64,000 nt of DNA from Limnohabitans sp. Rim8 (lineage in GTDB: Bacteria > Pseudomonadota > Gammaproteobacteria > Burkholderiales > Burkholderiaceae_C), in assembly GCF_945869175.1 (NCBI RefSeq), contig NZ_CAMBNZ010000001.1, forward strand, positions 1-64,000, written 5' to 3'. Positions 58,279 to 64,000 of this stretch are shown piece by piece (position 1 is the first letter of the stretch; every line of letters starts with the position of its first letter). Position numbers and translations under genes: made by a program. The notes beneath the pieces were generated by a model, which searched no databases, was not told where the DNA came from, and saw only the letters and a list, made by a program, of their open reading frames with translations.

Positions 58279-58767
58279 TCATGGTTTGGCAAATTCGGCA
58301 TCCACCCACGCTTGGGCGGTCTGGCGGTTGAGCTTGAAGGCTGCCGAGACCTTGATCTCGGCCAAGGCATCACCGCTGTCGTCCTGTGCACTCAGCATGG
58401 CGTAGGGGTTGTCCTCGTCGGGCACGATGCGCAACAACACCGTCACCCGACTGTCTTGGCCATTGACAGTGACGCTTTGGTTGAGTTGCGCATGCAGCTG
58501 CTGCTCACTGCGACGCACAAATTCACCGGCGGTTTTGACCAAGGTGATGAAGGCTGAGCCGTCCAGCGGCTTGGGGTTCTTTTTGTCTCGGCCCATGGTC
58601 CAGGGGCCTACCAAAGCGGGCTCACTCTCACCCGCTTTGTACATGGCCACGGCCCAACCGTCGTCATCGTCATTTTTGACCACCTGGGCCGTCCACTGCT
58701 CGTTTTGCCAACGGCGGGGCTCTTGGACCAGCGGCTGGCCTTGCATGTCTTGCGTGTTGTCGTTCAT
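58279..58767 (-). CDS. Conserved hypothetical protein
   Basis: 162 aa, start MNDNTQDMQGQ; no recognisable domain. Confidence 0.7.
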   Translation of the reverse strand: MNDNTQDMQGQPLVQEPRRWQNEQWTAQVVKNDDDDGWAVAMYKAGESEPALVGPWTMGRDKKNPKPLDGSAFITLVKTAGEFVRRSEQQLHAQLNQSVTVNGQDSRVTVLLRIVPDEDNPYAMLSAQDDSGDALAEIKVSAAFKLNRQTAQAWVDAEFAKP

Positions 58768-58802
58768 CGTGGTGGCCCTCAAATTCAAGCGTCGATCATG
58801 CC

Positions 58803-60872
58803 TCAAGGGCGCAGGTGCAATGCCAGCAGCAGCACCTGGCTGGCCCCTTGCTCACGCAAAAGGGCTGCCGCCAAGGTGGCGGTCCAGCGGGTGCGCACAT
58901 CGGTGCTCACCAGCAGCAGGAGTCCGGCGGGCAAAGCGGCATCGGGTGCAAGGCGAATGGCCGATTCCAGGTGCGCCACCACGGGGGTCGAAGCCGCGTC
59001 ATCCGGGGCGGGCCCACCCGTCCAAATCAACACGTCATACAAAGGCAAACGCCCCTTTTGGGCGATGTGCTTGGCCACACACCTGTTGGACGCCATGTTG
59101 GGCGCAGGCATGGGCACCACTCCCACAGGACGCATGGGCCAAGTCTTGGCCCAGCGCCCCAGCAGGGCCACTGCACCCGCCAGGATCTCTGCAGGGACAT
59201 CACCGGGCGCGGCAACACGCAAAGCCTGCAGTTCGGCCACCCACACCGGGTCGTCGGCAAAGGCCACGGCACGGCCCTCCTCAAAACCCCGAATACTGCC
59301 CTTGCGCCCCACCCCGCCAGGCCAGCGCTTGCGCGGCTCAATGTCCACCTCCATGCCGCGCAAAAAATCACGCGCCGCAAGCAGTTTGTCTGGCGAAGGC
59401 GCAAGACCCGGAAACGGCAATTGAGCCGTGCAAACTGAGCAGCGCCCGCACGGCGCGGGCGAAGGGTCATCCAGCGCGGTTTGCAAATAAGCCATCAAAC
59501 AACCTTGGCCATGTGCGTACTGGCGCATGGTGTCCGCCTCTTGCTGGCGCACCTGGGCCAGCGCCGTCCATTTGGCCGTGTCGTGCACATAGGGCACGCC
59601 CGTGGCACGCCAAGCCGAGCCGTCTTTGTCCACCACGCCCTCCACCGCCAAAATTTTGAGCAGCGCCTCCAGCCTGCCTCGGCGCACACCCGTGTCGGCT
59701 TCGATCTCGATCAGGCTGCGCTCATCACGGCCCAAGCTGGCGAGCACTTTGGCAGCCGCAGCGGCATCGGGAATGGACGCCGTGGCGAAGTAATCCCAAA
59801 TGCGCTCATCGGCATCCGACGGCAGCAACACCCCTTCCGCATGCGCCACCGCTCGCCCGGCCCGGCCCACCTGCTGGTAATACGCAACGGGCGACGCGGG
59901 CGAGCCCACATGCACGCAAAAACCCAAATCCGGCTTGTCATAGCCCATGCCCAAGGCCGAGGTGGCCACCACCGCCTTCACTTGGTTGTGGCGCAAACGC
60001 TCTTCCACCTTCAGACGGGTGTCGGCGTCGGTCTGCCCGGTGTAGGCATCGACCGCATGGCCGCAGTGGCGCAAAAAAGCCGTCAGACGCTGCGCCTCGG
60101 CCACCGTCAGCACATACACAATGCCCGAGCCGGGAAGTTGTTCCAGGGCATCGGCGATCCAGGCGTAACGCTGCAAGGGCGACAGCCCCGGCACCACCGA
60201 CAGCGTGAGCGAGGTGCGCGCCAGCGTGCCGCGAAACGTCACCGTGTTCGCGCCCAGCTGCTTGCCAATGTCGAGCGTCACCCGCTCGTTGGCCGTGGCC
60301 GTGGTGGCCAGCACACTGGCCGTGGGCGTGGACAGCAGCGCCCGTGCAAGCCGCTGGTAGTCGGGTCGGAAGTCAAAACCCCAATCGCTGATGCAATGCG
60401 CTTCATCGATCACGATCAAGCCCACCCGGGCCAGCAAAGCGCCCAGTCGCGCCGCAAAACGCGGATTGCCCAGCCGCTCGGGCGAGACCAGCAACACGTC
60501 CATGTTGTCGGCATCGAGCCGCTGAAACACATCGTCCCAATCGTCGAGGTTGGTGGAGTTGATCGTGGCTGCCTTCAGGCCCGCCCGCTCAGCCGCGCTC
60601 ACCTGGTCGCGCATGAGGGCCAGCAGGGGCGAGATCACCAGGGTGGGGCCTGCGCCCGTGCTGCGAAGCGCGTGCGTGGCAGCCCAATACACCGCCGACT
60701 TGCCCCAGCCCGTGGCCTGCACCACCAACACCCGCGATGCCGTTTGCAGCACAGCGTGCACGGCATCCACCTGGTCAGACCGAGGCAACGCGTCGGGCCC
60801 GGCCAAGCGAGCCAGGATGGTCAACAGGTGCTGCTCTGCGAATTCACGTTCCATCGGGTTCGGACTGCTCAT
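58803..60872 (-). CDS. RecQ-family ATP-dependent DNA helicase with C-terminal phosphoribosyltransferase-like domain
   Basis: Walker A QATGWGKSAVY, VIDEAHCISDWGFDFRPDY, QQVGRAGR, Cys cluster CGRCSVC; C-terminal region similar to ComF-type PRTases. Confidence 0.9.
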   Translation of the reverse strand: MSSPNPMEREFAEQHLLTILARLAGPDALPRSDQVDAVHAVLQTASRVLVVQATGWGKSAVYWAATHALRSTGAGPTLVISPLLALMRDQVSAAERAGLKAATINSTNLDDWDDVFQRLDADNMDVLLVSPERLGNPRFAARLGALLARVGLIVIDEAHCISDWGFDFRPDYQRLARALLSTPTASVLATTATANERVTLDIGKQLGANTVTFRGTLARTSLTLSVVPGLSPLQRYAWIADALEQLPGSGIVYVLTVAEAQRLTAFLRHCGHAVDAYTGQTDADTRLKVEERLRHNQVKAVVATSALGMGYDKPDLGFCVHVGSPASPVAYYQQVGRAGRAVAHAEGVLLPSDADERIWDYFATASIPDAAAAAKVLASLGRDERSLIEIEADTGVRRGRLEALLKILAVEGVVDKDGSAWRATGVPYVHDTAKWTALAQVRQQEADTMRQYAHGQGCLMAYLQTALDDPSPAPCGRCSVCTAQLPFPGLAPSPDKLLAARDFLRGMEVDIEPRKRWPGGVGRKGSIRGFEEGRAVAFADDPVWVAELQALRVAAPGDVPAEILAGAVALLGRWAKTWPMRPVGVVPMPAPNMASNRCVAKHIAQKGRLPLYDVLIWTGGPAPDDAASTPVVAHLESAIRLAPDAALPAGLLLLVSTDVRTRWTATLAAALLREQGASQVLLLALHLRP

Positions 60873-60959
60873 CGATTCACCCAGCCAAACTACAGTTCAA
60901 CATCTCGATGTTGGGAATGGTGAGGGTTGACATCGGGTGCCTCCCGCGGATTGAGAAGG

Positions 60960-62138
60960 CTATTGTGCAATTTCTTCCGGCAAAGTGGCCAGCAAGGCCA
61001 TGCCCAAGAGCATCACCCCGGCGGTCAGCCACAAGGCCCCCTTGAAGGTGCCCGTGGCCTGCGCCATGGCCCCAGCCACCACCGGGGCGATGACTTGGGC
61101 TGCGCCATAACTCAAGGTCAGGCGCGCCATGGCCTTGCCCGGGTTGTGCGGCGCCCGACGCCCCACCAGCGCCAGTGTCAGGCTCACAATGCCGATGAAC
61201 GTGGCCCCATAGCCCAAGGCACCGAGAAAAGCGGCAGCCAAAGTGTCCGACAAAGCGGGCAAGATCACCGACACCGTTTGCAAACCAAACGCCAACAGCA
61301 AGGCCCGCGTGTCGCCCATACGCCGGGCCACCTTGTCCCACAAAAACACGGCCGGCATGGCCGCCAAACCCACCAAGGCCCAAGCCAGCGCACCTTGCCC
61401 GGCCAAGGCCGGTTCGCGCTCAACGATGGCCACGGTGAATGTGGCGTTGATCACAAACCCCCAGCCGGCAGCAAAATAACTGCCCGCCATCGTGAACATC
61501 CAGCGCCGGGAGACTTTGTGAAAGGCCTGCGATGCCGTTCCCACAGAGGTGGCAGGGGGCACGGGCGGCCGCCAAAACCATGCCGGTATGAAAAACAACA
61601 GCCCCACGGCGCTCATGGCCAACCACTGATGCGACCACAGCGGCCAGTATTGCAGCACGCCCCAAGCGCCGAGCGCCGACACCACAATGCCTAAGCCCAA
61701 ACCAATGAAATGCACACCCAGCTCGGGCCGCCGACCTTGCCGCATCAACCAACCCAAAACCAAACCAGCACCCAGCAGCATGCCCGTGGCTCCACACAAA
61801 CCGCCCACATAGCGCCACAGCACCCAGTTGGGCATCGCGCTTGACAGGGCCATTCCGGCCACAGACAAAAGCGACAGCCACAAGCCCATGCCGTAAAGCC
61901 GGTGCCGCCACCGGACATCGTCAATCCAGGCGCTGGCCAAAGCGCCTGTGATGTAACCCGCGTAATGGATGGCGGCCAAGCCGCCGGCTGCGGCATCGCT
62001 CAAGCCGGTTTGCAACTGCAATGAGGGCAACAAGGGCGTGAAGGCGAAGCGGGCCAAGCCAATGCTCAGGACCAAACCGCAAATGCCACCGACGATGACT
62101 TGCCAGGGTTGCAGCGGGATGGAGGGGCCTTGGGACAT
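60960..62138 (-). CDS. MFS transporter, YbfB/YjiJ family
   Basis: About 12 TM segments; LVLSIGLARFAFTPLLPSLQ near the N-terminus. Confidence 0.85.
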   Translation of the reverse strand: MSQGPSIPLQPWQVIVGGICGLVLSIGLARFAFTPLLPSLQLQTGLSDAAAGGLAAIHYAGYITGALASAWIDDVRWRHRLYGMGLWLSLLSVAGMALSSAMPNWVLWRYVGGLCGATGMLLGAGLVLGWLMRQGRRPELGVHFIGLGLGIVVSALGAWGVLQYWPLWSHQWLAMSAVGLLFFIPAWFWRPPVPPATSVGTASQAFHKVSRRWMFTMAGSYFAAGWGFVINATFTVAIVEREPALAGQGALAWALVGLAAMPAVFLWDKVARRMGDTRALLLAFGLQTVSVILPALSDTLAAAFLGALGYGATFIGIVSLTLALVGRRAPHNPGKAMARLTLSYGAAQVIAPVVAGAMAQATGTFKGALWLTAGVMLLGMALLATLPEEIAQ

Positions 62139-62337
62139 GTTCAGGGGATGTTATCGGTCAGTGCTGCCAAAGGCAGTCACTTCTGCGGCCATTGGCATTT
62201 GAAAAATTCATCATTTCTTTGTCCCGATCATTCCAAACATCATCAATTAAGTGTTTTCCAGTGGTTTGTATGTTTTAAATATAAAAATTGTGGATATATC
62301 CCTTTTAAAAGTTGTGGAGTAACAAATACAATATTTA

Positions 62338-62343
62338 TATAAT
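62338..62343 (+). promoter_or_regulatory. Putative -10 TATAAT upstream of the HTH/pseudo-receiver gene
   Basis: Exact TATAAT in an AT-rich leader, 29 nt before the ATG. Confidence 0.45.
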
Positions 62344-62372
62344 AAAATTAAAAATCAAGAATAATTAGCAAT

Positions 62373-62996
62373 ATGAACGAGACCTTGACCTACGACAGCG
62401 ACAAGCCCAGCGGCGAATTTTTGACCAGCTCACAAGCAGCCAAGCGCTTGGGTTTGTCCATGGCCACCATCCAAAAATTGGTCGATAACCATGTCTTGCA
62501 GGCGTGGAAGACCTTTGGTGGGCACCGCCGCATTTCTTTGGCTTCGCTCCTGAACTACCAAAGTGCCCACAATTTGTTGAGCTTGCCCCCGCTCACGCAT
62601 GACCGAATGGCCAAAGTGATGGTGGTGATCGAGTCCCCCGAATTGACCGCCCAAATGCAAAAAGACATGCTGCAGTGGCAACTGCCCTTGCAGGCGGCGT
62701 TTCAGGAATCCTTGACCGAGGCCTTGCTGGAACTGCTGAGCAAGAAGCACGACCTCCTGGTCATCCAGATGAGCGGCTTGAGAAAGCAGCAGGAAAAAAT
62801 TCTGGAGATCCTGCAAAAGTTCATGAGTTCGCGAAACACTGTCGGCCACACCTTGATCCTGACCCCAGAGATAGATCTGCTGCCAAAGGCCAAATCGGCT
62901 GCCGGGCCTGCCAGCATTCAAGTGCTCAACACCAACCTCTCGCCGCTGTGGCTGTCGGCTTATTTGTCAGGGTTTACTGCTCAGCGTCGCGTCTGA
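62373..62996 (+). CDS. Excisionase-type helix-turn-helix protein with C-terminal receiver-like domain
   Basis: FLTSSQAAKRLGLSMATIQKLVDNHVLQAWKTFGGHRRIS (wHTH) followed by an alpha/beta domain AKVMVVIESPELTAQ. Confidence 0.78.
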   Translation: MNETLTYDSDKPSGEFLTSSQAAKRLGLSMATIQKLVDNHVLQAWKTFGGHRRISLASLLNYQSAHNLLSLPPLTHDRMAKVMVVIESPELTAQMQKDMLQWQLPLQAAFQESLTEALLELLSKKHDLLVIQMSGLRKQQEKILEILQKFMSSRNTVGHTLILTPEIDLLPKAKSAAGPASIQVLNTNLSPLWLSAYLSGFTAQRRV

Positions 62997-63005
62997 AGCC
63001 CACCC

Positions 63006-64000
63006 TCATGGCAGCAATTGCAGCCTGTGCACCGCAGGCGGCGATGCTTGCAACGGCAAATAAGCGCCCTGTGCCCATTTTTTGGACATGTTGCGGCTGC
63101 GTGGATCAAAAGCATGGCCGGACTGGCCAGTTTGGTAGATGAACACCGACTGGTCAGTGGCGCCCAAGTCATAGACAGCCCGCATGGAGGCGGCATGCCG
63201 GTTGGCAAATGGGGCTTGCTTGTCATTGGCCCAGTACTGGCCCACATTCACCGTGAACAAATCCCCAGCACTTTCCACCCGCACATCGAACAGCGCGTTC
63301 AAGTAGGGCACTTTGCCGAGAGGCTTGTGGCTGCTGATGGCCAGGTGCCATGCACCCCAACGCCACCGCTTGGGGTCTTGACCTTGACTGGCCGCAATGC
63401 GGTCGATCGCACGGTCCAAGGCTTTGGACACGGGCACTGAACAACCTGCTGGACCGCACCAAAAAGGGTCATTTCGGTCCAACATACCTTCAACCCCTGC
63501 CCTGAAGTGCCTTTTCCCATAAAGCGCCTGGAAGCGCTGCGCCCCCAATGTTGGCACCAGCAAACCCCGTGTGAGTTCATCGGCCCAGACATTCAGCACC
63601 AAAGCAGCGGCGCTGTCGGGGCGCATCTGGCCATCAAACGCCGCCACCAATTTCAAGGTCGCCGGGGCCAAGGCATGTTGAGAAGTGACCTGTCCGAGCT
63701 TGGCCTGCAAGGACTTGGCGCCCAAAGACAACACATCGTTCTGGATGACTTGCATGCTTTCTCGGCTGTGTTGGGGGGTTGCAGCCAGCAGTTGCTCAAT
63801 CCGCTGAAAACGCTCCGGCGTTGTCCAGTCTGAGCCCAAAAAATGCGCATATCCAGCGGGCAGGATATTTTGGTTTGCAGTCGCATACCCCCCTTTTTTC
63901 TCAATTTGGGCAGCATCCACCGTGGGCGTTTGGTCGTAAGGCAACCAACCCGTCCAGTCGTATTGCGCCAGCCAACCGGGAGATGGGGCCACGCCCAAAA
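63006..64000 (-). CDS. Penicillin acylase (amidase) family protein, 5' part beyond window end
   Basis: YDWTGWLPYDQTPTV and C-terminal QSGHAFDPRSRNMSKKWAQGAYLPL typical of penicillin acylase beta subunits. Confidence 0.8.
   Translation of the reverse strand, partial: LGVAPSPGWLAQYDWTGWLPYDQTPTVDAAQIEKKGGYATANQNILPAGYAHFLGSDWTTPERFQRIEQLLAATPQHSRESMQVIQNDVLSLGAKSLQAKLGQVTSQHALAPATLKLVAAFDGQMRPDSAAALVLNVWADELTRGLLVPTLGAQRFQALYGKRHFRAGVEGMLDRNDPFWCGPAGCSVPVSKALDRAIDRIAASQGQDPKRWRWGAWHLAISSHKPLGKVPYLNALFDVRVESAGDLFTVNVGQYWANDKQAPFANRHAASMRAVYDLGATDQSVFIYQTGQSGHAFDPRSRNMSKKWAQGAYLPLQASPPAVHRLQLLP

Noticed and set aside
59481-60923. 480-aa plus-strand ORF antisense to recQ
   Set aside because: Arg/His-rich shadow ORF; no domain signal

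Overview
The window is 64 kb of dense, mostly housekeeping bacterial chromosome. Gene content and order look like Burkholderiales, probably Comamonadaceae (inference from protein content only). I found about 50 protein-coding genes. I saw no rRNA, no IS element, no prophage, no CRISPR array and no clear tRNA. Main blocks, left to right: a truncated U32 peptidase; a SWIM/SNF2 helicase; purL; a GntR - phytanoyl-CoA dioxygenase-like - SAF-domain oxidoreductase operon; map-glnD; ygiQ; a split chromate transporter pair; rlmB; an ABC ATPase divergent from a TesA-like esterase; mnmH; a metC-like gene; a collinear minus-strand run (hpt-like, purA, hisZ, DUF2065, hflC, hflK, hflX, hfq, der, bamB, yfgM, hisS, ispG, rodZ-like, rlmN, ndk); rluB-scpB-rluD; bamD; dinG/DUF465/hypothetical/zapE; lpd-odhB-odhA; prpE; isochorismatase-like and VOC proteins; recQ; an MFS transporter; an HTH regulator; and a truncated penicillin acylase-like gene. 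I found no convincing, completely new multi-gene system. The items most worth a second look are: (1) a RecQ helicase with a C-terminal phosphoribosyltransferase-like domain whose PRPP motif looks degenerate; (2) an excisionase-type HTH plus pseudo-receiver protein behind a very AT-rich leader with a repeated TTGTGGA motif; (3) the GntR/PhyH/SAF operon with a perfect palindrome abutting the regulator start codon; (4) unusual RNA-level structures, including a perfect hairpin between odhA and odhB and a duplicated terminator hairpin at the rluD stop. All calls come from reading the sequence and translations; no database searches were run.
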